Position numbers and translations under genes: made by a program
Source of the DNA: Mesaphorura yosii
Lineage: Eukaryota > Arthropoda > Collembola > Poduromorpha > Tullbergiidae
DNA length: 64,000 nucleotides
Direction of reading: 5' to 3'
NCBI GenBank assembly: GCA_009869945.1
Contig: WIXG01000197.1
Span: forward strand, 62,001-126,000
The notes under the pieces: generated by a model
What the model was told of the DNA's origin: nothing
The model's database searches: none
Seen by the model: only the letters and a program-made list of their open reading frames with translations
Shown: in pieces, positions 1 through 11,395 of the stretch
Layout of the letters: each line of letters opens with the position of its first letter
How positions within the stretch are numbered: position 1 is the stretch's first letter

Positions 1-2
1 AC

Positions 3-2951
3 ATCACGACTAACCAACAAGGCCAACAGATTATCAGCATCCCCGCTTCGAGTCAGGCGAATCCATGTAAGCTAGCTTTCGATATATTTCATTGTGCAGT
101 GCAAATCGAATGGAAGCAATAAATGCTCGTTACTTTTATATAGCTGGTACTGGCACAATTATGGCATCAAAGGCGGGTGGTCAGCCAGGAACACGGCCAG
201 CCATTGTAATGGCGAGAGGAGCTCCAATCAGAACTTCGACCGGCCAGCAGGTGGTTTACCTGAACCAGGGCGCAGTTCGTGGTGTGACACAGACTGGTGC
301 GCCAGGTACGAAATCAAAATATTCTCATTTCTCTTCTGAACTTCTTCAGTTGGAAGTTATTATTTATCCTGGAGTATGTATTAAATATAATCCTCCCTAT
401 TGACCAGGTGCACCGAGAGGACCGGTTCAAGTCATTGTGGTTCCGCCAGGGCAATCTCCGAACAGAGTGGTCGTGCCAAGGAGTGCCGTCCAACAGCAAC
501 CGGCGAGACAAGGTTTAATATATTACCAAACAGAAGACGGCCGTTACTTGGCGTTGTCACAGAGCGCATCGACCACTAGAATAACTACTTCGATGACCAC
601 CCCACAACCTCTTCCAGCGATTGTATCGAAGCCCTCGACTACTGAATCTCTTTCCAAGGTATGAACGATATAACGACTCATAAAAATCGATTGAAGTGTG
701 CTGTGGGTTTGGGCTATGTCGTTGCTGAACAAAGGGGGGCCCATAGGAATAGAATCTTGTCATGATGCAATCTAATGCAAATGAGCCGCAAGCATTGTGG
801 GTAGGATTAAATTAAATCTTGATAGCAATTCTATTCTTACAGGCTCTGTAATCTAAATTGTATAATTCAATAGGAGTGTCTTTGGAGTACTCAGTAACAA
901 CGAATCTCTCTCTTTCTCTGATGCTAGAATCCAACTGAAGCAGAACCTGCAGAACAGGAAGTTCCGCCGCCAAAAGAGGATAAACAAAAGGAGAACAATG
1001 TGGCAGTAGACGAAGTGAAGGCAGCTGGTGAAGTGCAGGATCAGGCCGAGTCTTTCGCCGCTGAAAGTGCTGACACAACTATTGCTTCTGCAAGTCTTGA
1101 TTCGTCCACCCAGTCCATGGAAACAGATGAGAGTGACGGGCCGAACGCAGTCGACTCTTTGCAAGATTCGATGCCTGCCAAAGATGAGACTCCACCTGTG
1201 GTTGACCAAGCCGGTGATGCTGTTGATGGAAACGCACCTGTTGCTGCCAACAGTATGTTATAAAACAACGTTTTTATTAATTGCGTTATGTTTATCCTTC
1301 TAATAACATTGGTTCTCTGTTCCCCACAGATGACGTTCCAATTGGCTTGAGAGGTGGAAATATATTCTGCTGGAAGCGTCTGCCTGGGCTTCAGCTTAAA
1401 GGTGGAGGAGCCGACGAAACTGAGAAGAAAGAGGACATGGGCATTACACAAGCACCCGGAGAACACCCGTGTACAGTCTCGGATTCTAAGGATGAAGGGT
1501 CTACGTTAAGCCAAACCGATGATGAAACCGTCACAAAGGAAAAGTCTGCAAATGCAACGCTTGAAGCTGAGCAGCAACTAACGAGCGAATCAGTTCCTAT
1601 GGATGGTGCTGCTGTAGTGGACGTCACCAGAGCCGATGATGGTATGTGAGATGATGAAATGAATCATTAATGCTCGCACTCTTCGGGTAGTGCGAAGAAC
1701 GTAGACTGATTTTACTATACTTGGAATAGGAGCAGAAGGGGGGCTAAATTCGAATGTGGGTGCCAGCGAAAACACCGAGCAAAATGTAGTGACAAATATG
1801 CAACAGGAAGAGATCAAGGTTGAAATGACAGATACCTCAACTGTTGCTGCATTGTCTAGCCAAGACCATACGATACAGCCCATTATCAAACGGGAAAACG
1901 ACGACTCACAAACGGACATTGTCGACTCATTGGCAAGCATGCAAGATTTGAAGGATGACTTTAAGATGAACCCTCTGGACACCCTGGCATCTGCAGCGGT
2001 GAGATCACTTGAGAAGGACGAGGCGATTATTGCCCACGGAGCAAACGGAATCTCACTTCAGAATTCCTCGCCTAAACTCAATATTCACCCTGAGAAGACC
2101 GAAGATGAGAACTGGATGGACGTGGCCTACACGAAATCAAATTCGTGCATCGTCTCTCACTACTACAATTTCAATGGCAAATTATCCACCCTGAAACCAG
2201 ATGCAGATGTTTCCAAGGACATTGAATTTATAAAGGCAAAGATTGAACTTCAGCCCGGATTTGCGTACAAATTTCGGGTAGCAGCTGTTAATGCTTGTGG
2301 ACGTGGGCCTTGGAGCGAGGTTACTGCCTTCAAGACATGTCTCCCTGGTTTCCCCGGAGCCCCGTGCTCCATCAAAATTTCAAAGGCCACAGATGGAGCT
2401 TGCATTGCTTGGGAACCACCACAGAACTCCTTTGGAGAAATTATGGAATACTCCGTGTACTTAGCTGTTCGTCCAAGCAACGCTGCTTCGGTAAGCTCCA
2501 ACCGTCCACCACACACTGTGCTGTGCAACATCCTAGCCTAGTCAAAAGTTAATTACAATCAAGGAATATTATATTACTCTCTTTAGACTGAACCGAAGCA
2601 GAATCAAGGAGGGCTTTCCTTCGTTCGTGTTTACTGCGGAGCTGCAAATAACTGTACCATCTCCAACATGTCTCTTACAACAGCTCAAGTTGATACAACA
2701 ACAAAGCCAGCCATTATCTTCCGGATTGCAGCAAAGAACGAGAAAGGCTATGGTCCTGCGACGCAAGTTAGGTGGCTGCAAGGTATAAGTCAACAATTTG
2801 AACTCTTACGAATTCTGCAATTTTGTTTGCACCAGCTTACACTCTTTCTCTTTCAGAAACCGCGTTCCCCACCTTCACAGTTCCGAAAGCAGCAACGAAA
2901 CGCGGAGGAGGTGTATCCCAAGGCGGGGGCAAAAAAGTTAAGAAAGAGTAA
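3..2951 (+). CDS. HCFC1: Host cell factor 1 (HCFC1-like), 3' part only
   Basis: This is the C-terminal 721 residues of a host cell factor, a nuclear scaffold that tethers chromatin-modifying enzymes to transcription factors. Exons: 3-66, 144-305, 408-658, 928-1252, 1330-1641, 1730-2490, 2587-2782, 2857-2951; the frame is open through all eight. The first part is Gln/Pro/Thr-rich, then an acidic linker. From about window residue 498 a pair of fibronectin-III modules follows, with the HCF signatures [20 protein letters not shown] and [20 protein letters not shown]. The end is a Lys-rich tail closing in KKVKKE, as in the basic nuclear-localisation tail of HCF-1. The N-terminal kelch domain would lie to the left of the window. 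The FN3 pair is the part by which the HCF-1 C subunit normally holds the N subunit. Processing repeats are not visible in this part. Confidence 0.93.
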
Positions 2952-4593
2952 ATTGATTGATTGCGGTCATCGATCACAGCCGTGAGTGATTAGTGAACAC
3001 AGCTTCCTGCCACCTTCCCTAAGTGTAAATACCGTCATTGATTATGTCAATTTAAAATCTCATTTGACACTTGACTATGTTCTTCTGGCTTGTACGCATT
3101 TATAATATCTTGGAGGTACTTGAGGACTTTAATTATTCCTGCAAGCTCTGCTTCTTCTGAGTTACCGCCTTAATCTCTGTGTTCTCTTATTGGATCTACT
3201 CTTCCTTTGCTAAATTTTGCTTTCTTCAGTATATTATGTTTAGCGGATTTTAACTTTGTTTGAGTTTGATTTGTTTCAGCTAAGGTTCAAAATCGGAGCC
3301 AAGTTTTAAATACGTTTACTTTTGGGGTTCCTTACTATCACCTGACGAAGGTCGTTAATTTTGACCTGAACTAGTTGGAGATAATTTTAGAAACTCTTCT
3401 CGTATTTGTGAGTTTTGAAGCTTGTCCTCAAGCTTGCTATTATTAGCGTGTAAGTTATACTTTAAAGTTATTAGGATTGAAGACATGATGTAGATTTTCT
3501 ACTACTTGACATAAATATTACTTACTAGTAATCACTGTTTTGCCACTTCAAGACTACTTCTACTTAAGGACATACATGTAAGAAACTTCTGACGTTTACA
3601 TAAGTAAACTTAAATAAATCAATGTACTGTTTTCAATTGTGTAATTGTGCTGAATTTCTTTAAAATTCTTGCGAAGTATGTCATACAAAAGAGGAGATTT
3701 AGCAACAAAATCAACTGCAATCGCAATCATTGCACACATTTATTTTCTAGGTTTTAGACTTTACATCAAAGTAAATGAGAGATAGCCGCAGCATTTCATT
3801 GACATTCTCCGAAGGGGTACCAGCGTTTTGACTTACAGATTCATTCCTTCCTGTTGGGAGGTACAAGAAAAGATTAGCAAGTTTTTGCATTTGCATGTGC
3901 GAAATGAACTTCAAGTATAAAAAAGTCGAGTAATGCACAATTGCACAGCAAATAAATCCAAAAAGGTATGAAACTGGCGTAGACTTTACCTTCCACGCTC
4001 CGGGGAAATGCAAATGCAATTCTGGAGAATGAAGTTGAAGTTTATTTTGGTTAAGAAAAAAAACAAATTATACCGATAAGTAGATTAAAAAGCAAAGCAG
4101 CAAATGAACTAGCCTATTAGAATTCCAAATTAATTGAAACTAGACGACATGTTTTGCTTAACCCGTGTAATGATTCGTCGGAGGTTGCATAATTTATTCA
4201 CTAATATCTGGTCCGTAAGGTGCAAACTGCAGCAGAGGCATCGAGTGAGCGAGAGCAGCGTGTGCAGAAAATAATATTTCAATTAGTCGCATTCGAAAAG
4301 AAAACCTGTTTTAGTTTTCTCCTAAGGAGGAAGGAATCACAAGTAACACAAAAAATATTTCAAACAAACTGGGAAACAAAATACTTCTAACCACTCCAGC
4401 AAGTGTCTACAGTCTAGGCTATAAACTTAGAGGTAGACAAAAATTAAATAACTCATAAATTAATGTCAAAAAAAGACAAACTAGCATGCACAGTGCTCCA
4501 AAACAGATCAAAGTCTTCTTTTTGGCAAACTATCCAATGTTTAGAACACACAGGCACTTAAATATAAATTATCACACGTGGGCAAATACTAAA
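2952..4593. other. Gap between the 3' ends of HCFC1-like and IDH3G
   Basis: Convergent 3' regions. The sequence is AT-rich and holds only short open frames. One minus-strand frame at 3747-4019 begins with TTG and is interrupted by plausible splice signals, so I do not call it a gene. I see no RNA gene or mobile element here. Confidence 0.6.
3613..3618 (+). promoter_or_regulatory. Candidate poly(A) signal of the HCFC1-like gene
   Basis: AATAAA lies 662 bases past the stop codon in AT-rich sequence. It is the best canonical signal I noticed on the plus strand before the next gene, so it would give a 3' UTR of about 0.7 kb. This rests only on the hexamer. Confidence 0.35.
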
Positions 4594-6442
4594 TCACCAA
4601 TTTTCAACCTTAGTTTTGTGGCGGAGATATTCGATTACGTTGCGAATGACATCCGTACTCGTAGCTTCGCCACCCAAATCTTGAATTGAAATTCAGGCAG
4701 AGCAATTAATTAGCAACATCTTATACATACGCCAATAAGTACCAACCTGGTGTGTGTATACGATCTTCGTTTATTGTCTTGTCAATAGCCTCCTCCAGCC
4801 ACGACGCATGCTGCTCGAGCTTCAGATGATGCAGCAAATCCACTGATGCGTTGAGCATTGAGATGGGGTTCGCAATGTTCTTCCCAGCGATTGCTGTTCC
4901 TGTATTTCTCGTCCCGGGCTCAAAAATGGCGTACTGATTTTTTAAAGAGACCGTAAGGCTTGAAATTAGTTCTGAAAGTATTTCTTGAGGCATATAAGAT
5001 AACGAATTGCAATGCAACTCACTTCATCTCCATAATTTCGGCCAGAGAATAAGCCAGCACCGCCAATTAAACCACATACAACATTTGATACGATGGTGCC
5101 GTAAAGATTTGTGGTTAGCATCACGTCGAATTGTGTAGGCTTTGACACCATTTGCATGCAAGCGTTATCTGAACGGAAAAAAATAATTATAAAAAAAACT
5201 TAATAATAATCAGAAAATACTGGCAACCGAAGTGAAAAAAACAAAGTACCGATAATCATGTCGTTGTGCTCTATCTCAGGATATTCTTTTGCTACCTGCT
5301 TGCTGACTTCCAGAAACAATCCGTCGGACAGTTTCCTGAATAAATTCATGGCCCGATTATGTTCAGACTAAACAGTAACATTTAGTAACAATATACTTAC
5401 ATTATATTTGCTTTGTGAATCGTTGTAACCTTCTTTCGACCATTCTTTCGAGCGTACTCAAAAGCAAATCGGGACAGCCTCTCAGAATTTGACCTTGTTA
5501 CAACCTTCAAGCATTCAACCACACCTCGAACACTCTGTCAAAACCACCACGCCATTATTAGATGAAATCATTTGGTAGCATTCATTTTAGGGCCAGGCGA
5601 TGACATTATGTTTACCTCGTGTTCTTGCATAGCATACTCTCCTTCAGTATTCTGACGTATGATGACAATGTCGATCTCTGGGTGTCTGCAGGACAACCCC
5701 GGAAACGTGTGACAATGCAAAACGTTTACAAAGAGGTCGAGTTCATTTCTCAATGCGACATTTCGCGAAATAATACTTGGTTTCAAACTCCTCGTTTCAA
5801 TATTTCCTGCAAGTAATTTCGAAATTAAATTCAGATCCTGGAGTAGCGCATCGTTAATATATTATCTACCCTTCAAAGCTACTCCGTTTCTTCGGATTGA
5901 TGTAATGGCGTATTCCAAGTCCTCGTTTCCCTCCGATGACGGATCAATTGCAACGTCTTCAAAATCAACAGGAACGCCAGCATACCTGTAATATTAGTAA
6001 ATGAGTACTTGAACATTTTCCAGTGACTTTGAATCTTGAACCCTCAGATATGAAATTAACGAACCTGAAAACTTCCTTGACATATCCCATCAATTCTGGC
6101 CCAATTCCTCCGCCTGAAACAAAAAAGTTATCTATGAATTAAAATTTAAAACTAATTTATGAATGTTGTTACAAACCTGGTAACATTGAAACGGTGTGCC
6201 TCCCTCCATACTTGGCTTTTGGCAAAGCCTAATGGGGACAACGAAGTGTTTATAAAAAACGGGTTTCTTCAACCGAATTGTTAGGCAAAACTCACCAATT
6301 CCCTTGTTAAGCCTCGCTTTTGCTGGTGTACTGTAGAAGCACCGTTAAAGATTCCATTGTTAAGACCAAATCCAGTTGAGCTTCCTGGCAGCCAAGTATT
6401 TTGTATAAGCCTTTGAAATTTTGAAGCACCAACACGAGCCAT
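4594..6442 (-). CDS. IDH3G: NAD-dependent isocitrate dehydrogenase, gamma-type subunit, mitochondrial
   Basis: Regulatory subunit of the mitochondrial NAD-isocitrate dehydrogenase of the TCA cycle. Coding exons on the minus strand: 6442-6296, 6228-6177, 6113-6065, 5985-5870, 5806-5616, 5534-5401, 5335-5250, 5168-5023, 4933-4747, 4679-4594; they total 397 codons plus stop. The first exon is basic and Ser-rich, as for a mitochondrial presequence. The family run is clear: GGGIGPELM, then [13 protein letters not shown], then [10 protein letters not shown] near residue 174, then [34 protein letters not shown] and [10 protein letters not shown]. The stretch TRNTG with NIANP and HLKLE matches the gamma subunit better than alpha or beta. 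It ends in a short Lys/Glu/Trp tail. It is divergent with the FASTKD gene, 666 bases apart. The gamma assignment is by eye and could be wrong within the beta/gamma pair. Confidence 0.9.
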
Positions 6443-7108
6443 TTGACTTAAGTTATCTTAAAATTTTATATCCTCACAGAGGAACAAGGTTTCACTGTTC
6501 CTAATCACAGCAGTAATTTCTCAGCACCAAATAAAAATTAATTTCACTCAATTTAGCCTAGTTTAATTACTTTAAATCATTGCTTTTTCCCTCGTAGTCT
6601 CTGCATGTGATTCAGGTGTCAGAAATAAGAAGTAAATCCTTTGCTCACGCGTTAAATTCAACTTCATTTGGTTCAAATTTCTTCTCATGGATCAGAGTAA
6701 TTCCTGAAAACTTGCTGAAGCGCCGGTGTTCAGAAGTTCTACATTTGAATCAAGTTAACGAAGCTAATCAAGAATCATGAATCATGGGCAATAATCAGGA
6801 GTGCTCTGATTAATTTGATCCTCAATACACACAAGGTGTGAAACTGACTGGAGATCCAATGAGATTCTCTCGGGTGAAAAGTAAGGGTAATGTTCGTACC
6901 CGTTGACTCTGGAAGCTACATCTGATTTTTTCAGTGATTTGCTCAGATTAATCACGGCATCAGATTTTCCATTTTCAGCAGTGCTGATACGACTGGTAAG
7001 TGGTTCGTCGGCTGAGTGCAGCTCGCACGCAGCTGGCTTCATAAAAACGAAAATAAAGCAAACCTTTGATATATGCCTTGACTTTTGATTGTTTGTAGGA
7101 TAATCACA
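6443..7108. promoter_or_regulatory. Divergent intergenic region, IDH3G / FASTKD
   Basis: These 666 bases separate the start codons of two divergent nuclear genes for mitochondrial proteins, so they should hold both promoters. A probable 5'-UTR intron of the FASTKD gene ends in TTTGTAG at about 7099, ten bases before its start codon. I see no TATA box I would trust. Confidence 0.4.
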
Positions 7109-9787
7109 ATGCAGCGTCACCTCCGCGCTACATATTCCCAGGTCTCACACGTGTGCAGATCTACAATGTCCCCTGTTTTTATGACCCCGATTGGACTACA
7201 AGGGATTTCCACGTCGGCAACATCTCCAGGAAAATTATTGCTTCACGAAATCTTCAAGCCTGGTACAACATCAAACGGTGTGGGAACCAGCTCTAAATTT
7301 CAATCCAGTAAGCCGAGTCCGGATGTCGAGGCAACTGCTCGCAGCGCTAGCAGCATCGACCCATTACTTACTCTGTTGGCCACCAAGAGGACCACTGCCG
7401 GTGTAAGCAATGAAAGCAGTCAGATTGTCGACGAAGTGGACACTTTGGATTCATTCGAGGCTGAGCCAATACAAGGAAGAGATTTGGAGAGCGTGCTAAG
7501 TCGATTGGATCTGGATTCATTAACAATTCGTCACGCTTGTCAAGTGATTGGAAGACTTGGCGCTCTGAATCCTAGACCTGACCCGACACTTTTGGAGAGG
7601 GACGGGAGATTTGTTCGTGTTTGCAACTTGATCCAACGGGGCAACTTCAGCCTCAGCCCCGTTCGACTAATTTTAACTATTCAGGTACGTCAATTACTTA
7701 TTCTTAGGTGAAAATAGTCAAGCACAGCTCAACTTTGACTTCACACTAATTTTAAAGGGCTTACAAAAGCTGGGATTATCCAAAAGCAACAACCTCGTCC
7801 CGGAATTAAGAAATGAATTGAAGTGGATACTACGCCGTTGTCCGATTAAGTTATTGACTAAAGCAATTAAGTCACTTGAGTCCAACAAAGGAATTGTTGC
7901 ATCTGGTCATGCAAATGTTGAGGCAACTGGAGATGGAGAAAGGAGTCTAACTGACACTGCCGTTGATTTAATGAATCGTCGCTGGGTGGAGGCTGTCACA
8001 GGAAGTGATTTCATTGGAGTATTTGGAATTTCGTCGCTTTTATCTAGCGAGGCCAATGAGAAATTAGAAGACCGAGCATATGAATTGGTTCAACAGTTCA
8101 ATACAATGGAGATGGTTAAGGTAAGTGGAAATAATATGGCTTCATGAAGTTGTTTAATATCAATTAATACGGACGGAAGTAATCTATCGTTTGTTCTTCA
8201 CACAGATCGTAACTACTTTGGCTCATCAAAAACGGCGACCGGTTCCTTTGCTAAAAGCAATTGCATTTCATTTGGGCAAGACCAATGATTTAATACCTGC
8301 AAAGGAAATGATAGAGCTACTGCACGCGTTAAGCAAAATTAATTTCACAGACCAGGTAGACAATTCTGACATCTAATTTCCCCTTGATCTTGCTAAAGTT
8401 AATTTATTGTTTCTATATAGATTTTAATGCAAAAACTCTGTCTTGAACTTGCCCCCGAAGTTGATAAAATCACAAACCCAGCACTCATCAGTTCGTTGGC
8501 AACGGCATTGGGACGTACACGGTATAAGGCAAAAGGTAAATTCCAGTGTAGTGAAATCGCAATGACTTTTTTTTCAATTTTACTCTTCATTTTGGAGATT
8601 TTGAGGTCCAAGTGCTGAACTTTGACGAGCCACTGTGGGCTCAGGCAGTGGAATTTCAATGTGAAATGTGTCTTGTTGGAATCTTTGTGTCATAAGCTTT
8701 AGATTGATCTATGACTCATCAATAGTCTGCGTTTGACCAGAAACAGGGCCTTAACTGGTACCATCCTTTTGCTCACGTTAATTCTTTACTCACAGAACTC
8801 ACGGAAGCAGTGGAGGAATGGGTGGACAAGAACTTCGAAATTATGAGACCGTTTGATCATGCAGCATGGTTACTCACCAGCGCTGTCTTAAATCTCCAGT
8901 CCGAACTGAGCAAAAAGTTTTGTATTAATGTGAAGCTCATTCTACACAAGAAAAGTACTCCCAACCCAACTGAATGGCTTAACATTGTTCACGCTTTTCT
9001 TATCCTTAATCAAGCATCTGCAGAGCAGTTGACTTCAGTTTTGACGCCACACTTTGTAGAAACAATAGGTGAGTGTGGTGCGAAAAGCAGGAAAGAAGGA
9101 AATTATTTTAATTCCACTAATTTCTGGACAGATAAATTGAATGACCAGCTCGTCGGCCCGAGGATGAAGCTTTTGAACATTAATGATTCATTGAGGGCAC
9201 TGATTGAGTCGAGCAAAGAAAAGAATAAGGACGCCCCTTTACTTGATCCGAAGTTTGTGACCAAATGGTCGGATATGGAGGTCACGCAAGATGATTCATT
9301 GTCAAAGCTGTTATTGAGTACCTTGGAGCAGTTTTTGCCTCCATCAAAGTACTTTGTTCGGGACGTACGAACTAAAAGTGGCGTATTCATTGGTAAGACA
9401 TGAGGACTTAATACCCAGATGCCCGCAATTACAGCTAATCAATCAATTCCAGATGCAGTTTGCGCCGTGAACTCTAAGAAGGAGCCACTGCCAATAAACG
9501 CACAGATCCTTCAAACGAAGAGCAAAGACTTGCACAAGATAGCACTTGTGGTTGCTGGCTACACTTCACTTTGCGTTGGATCCAACATCCCAACTGGTCA
9601 AATTCACCTGCATGAAAGACTGCTACAAGAAGAAGGGTATAAACTGATTTTAGTTCCTTTTCACGAGTTCAACTCAAGATCCAATTTACTCCAGCGCATC
9701 AAGTATTTGGAAGCAAGAATCAAAGACGTTTCTGCACCGTCAGAAAGGACACCCAAGATCAAAAGTAAGTCCAGCGGAACGAGATAA
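7109..9787 (+). CDS. FAST kinase domain protein, FASTKD4/TBRG4-like
   Basis: Mitochondrial RNA-binding protein of the FASTK family, which controls processing and stability of mitochondrial mRNAs. Exons: 7109-7684, 7758-8120, 8206-8355, 8421-8535, 8796-9068, 9132-9392, 9453-9787; 690 residues. I chose the ATG at 7109 because it directly follows a probable 5'-UTR splice acceptor and opens an Arg-rich, acid-free stretch fitting a mitochondrial presequence. Residues about 120-330 form leucine-rich helical repeats, including a run like PLLKAIAFHLGK that resembles TBRG4. The FAST_1/FAST_2 region occupies roughly 330-590. A RAP domain follows at about 606-665, with an HLHERLLQEEGY-like motif and a PFHEF motif. 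The length fits the family (usually 600-850). The placement next to FASTKD4 rather than FASTKD1, 2, 3 or 5 rests on general resemblance. Confidence 0.83.
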
Positions 9788-10088
9788 TACTTACGACTTT
9801 AGTTAGGAATTATTATATAAATAGCAACAAATTTTTATGACCTGCGTAGAATGAAGGTGAAATAGATGAATAGTTGAGTGCTATTTCAAAACAGACGAAC
9901 GTTTTTATGACTACTTCAGTTTATTCGTTGATGTCGCAATACCAAATGTTAATTGCTTACAGAATGCATTCAAGTCAATACAATCCGAGTGACGCGGAGT
10001 AAAAATTAAACTGCATTTCGTGTACGCATTATTTCATTTATTCAATCAATGATACGTTTTGCTGTACTGCTAGTATTCACTGCTAGTA
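9788..10088. other. Convergent 3' gap, FASTKD / ATPSCKMT
   Basis: About 300 AT-rich bases between the stop codons of two convergent genes. It can only hold the two 3' UTRs; no further feature is seen. Confidence 0.6.
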
Positions 10089-10896
10089 CTATCTGCGTGT
10101 TAACCCGGAGTACAACCAGACTTTGTCGATGCCCTCTCCTACCAATCTGTCTGGAGTCAGAACTGGAAATGGAAAGCGGCAGGCCACTACAACCGCATCT
10201 GCCCGCATCTCCTGCTGACACTTTACTTCTAAATCTTTCATCTGTAGCAAAGAATGGAATTAAATATAGGCGTTAATCACTTCAGAAGTTTTACCTACCA
10301 TGCTCTCTACTCCGAATATGACAATATTATCGTAACTTCCGAGATCAGTCTTCCAAATGTCTTTGCGAGAGAACGAAGCTGGGGAGAAGCTGCCGACCGC
10401 TTTAAGTTTGGAGTAGATGACTAGCCACGGGTTCAGTTCGATTCCTTTTGCCACGAAACCGTTGCTCGCGGCTTGGAAAACCTATAAGCACAAGCAAGTG
10501 CTGCTATACTTTGTTCTGGTATACCGCATATTCTATCAGTTTGATAATACAAGTCTCTTACAATTCGACCGTCACCACTTCCCAGATCGATCAAGGAGCC
10601 ACTTCGCCCTTTCAAGGCTCTGAACACGTTGTCAACCTGCGTCGATGTGGCCGGAACGTACGGCAAGCAGATTCGACGAAATGCCGGCGTGACGAATGGA
10701 AGGCAAATTGCGCTCAGAATGACGGCACTGCTGCCTGATATATTCAACAACGGTTTCAAATTTTGCATTCCAAACTAATTCTATCTGGTCAAAATCAAAA
10801 TTACTAACCTATAACTCCTGCGACAATTAAGCCCAGTTTATTACCTCGGGTGCTCTCTATGCGTCCTCCATCTTGGCTGGACTCTAAGAATTCCAT
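10089..10896 (-). CDS. ATPSCKMT: ATP synthase c-subunit lysine N-methyltransferase (FAM173 family)
   Basis: SAM-dependent methyltransferase of the FAM173 family, whose members methylate lysines of mitochondrial inner-membrane carriers, including the ATP synthase c subunit. Exons (minus): 10896-10809, 10734-10562, 10481-10299, 10241-10089; 198 residues, close to the usual 200-235. Residues about 22-45 form one hydrophobic segment followed by [16 protein letters not shown], the pre-methyltransferase signature of the family. SAM motif [10 protein letters not shown], is at about 79-87, then GIELNPW, then [16 protein letters not shown] and [10 protein letters not shown] at the end. The start is the ATG that opens the short acidic leader in frame with the membrane segment. 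A longer minus-strand frame upstream of the start is discussed among the rejected items. Confidence 0.9.
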
Positions 10897-11395
10897 CCAA
10901 GTGCACCCTCCCCAGTAACTACTCCGGAAATATCAAAATTGACTCGATAGTGTTCTAGTACAAAAGTACAATATGCAACCAGTAAATAGAACTTGATCTC
11001 CGCACGTGCTTCTTGCTTGATTGAGGTGAGACAGAGTCGCGCAATACACAGCTGAGTAACATTGGTGAGTCTCAATGTAGTACAAAGCAGCCAACCCTTC
11101 CTTGCTCTTGGGCAGATGCAATTTTGAATACAAGTGCAGTAGAGGGACAGGAGAGACGCACCGCAGAAACGATTTTCGACGACGACCGTCCTGCTGATAG
11201 TGAAGAAACTTGCCAATGTCATGACTACTTCAGATACGGGAACCGGTTATCAGTAAGGTAAGAAAGTCATTGCGTAGTATTACCCCGCAGGTTCATTTGC
11301 CAGGTGAGCCATCCGCTATCTGCAGCGTTTTTGAATGAGCGGTGAATTGACGGTGATTTTGTCTCTAAGCTCGAGGGATCGCAAACGATATCTAG
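10897..11395. promoter_or_regulatory. Divergent intergenic region, ATPSCKMT / SNAPC3-like
   Basis: About 500 bases between two divergent start codons. Two overlapping minus-strand open frames (10933-11133 and 10884-11222) lie here without recognisable homology or coherent splice signals. The plus side includes possible 5'-UTR splice sites (a donor-like TAAGGTAAG near 11260). Most likely this is a shared promoter region with 5' UTR. Confidence 0.35.

Noticed and set aside
3747..4019. Minus-strand frame of 90 codons with a hydrophobic stretch, 3' of IDH3G
   Set aside because: It has no ATG at its start (TTG), contains donor and acceptor-like signals that would break it, and lies where the IDH3G 3' UTR is expected.
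10884..11222. Minus-strand frames of 112 and 66 codons upstream of ATPSCKMT
   Set aside because: They overlap the ATPSCKMT start exon or promoter, have no family features and no consistent splice partners. I briefly compared them with TRAPPC1 and HAP40 and found no convincing match.
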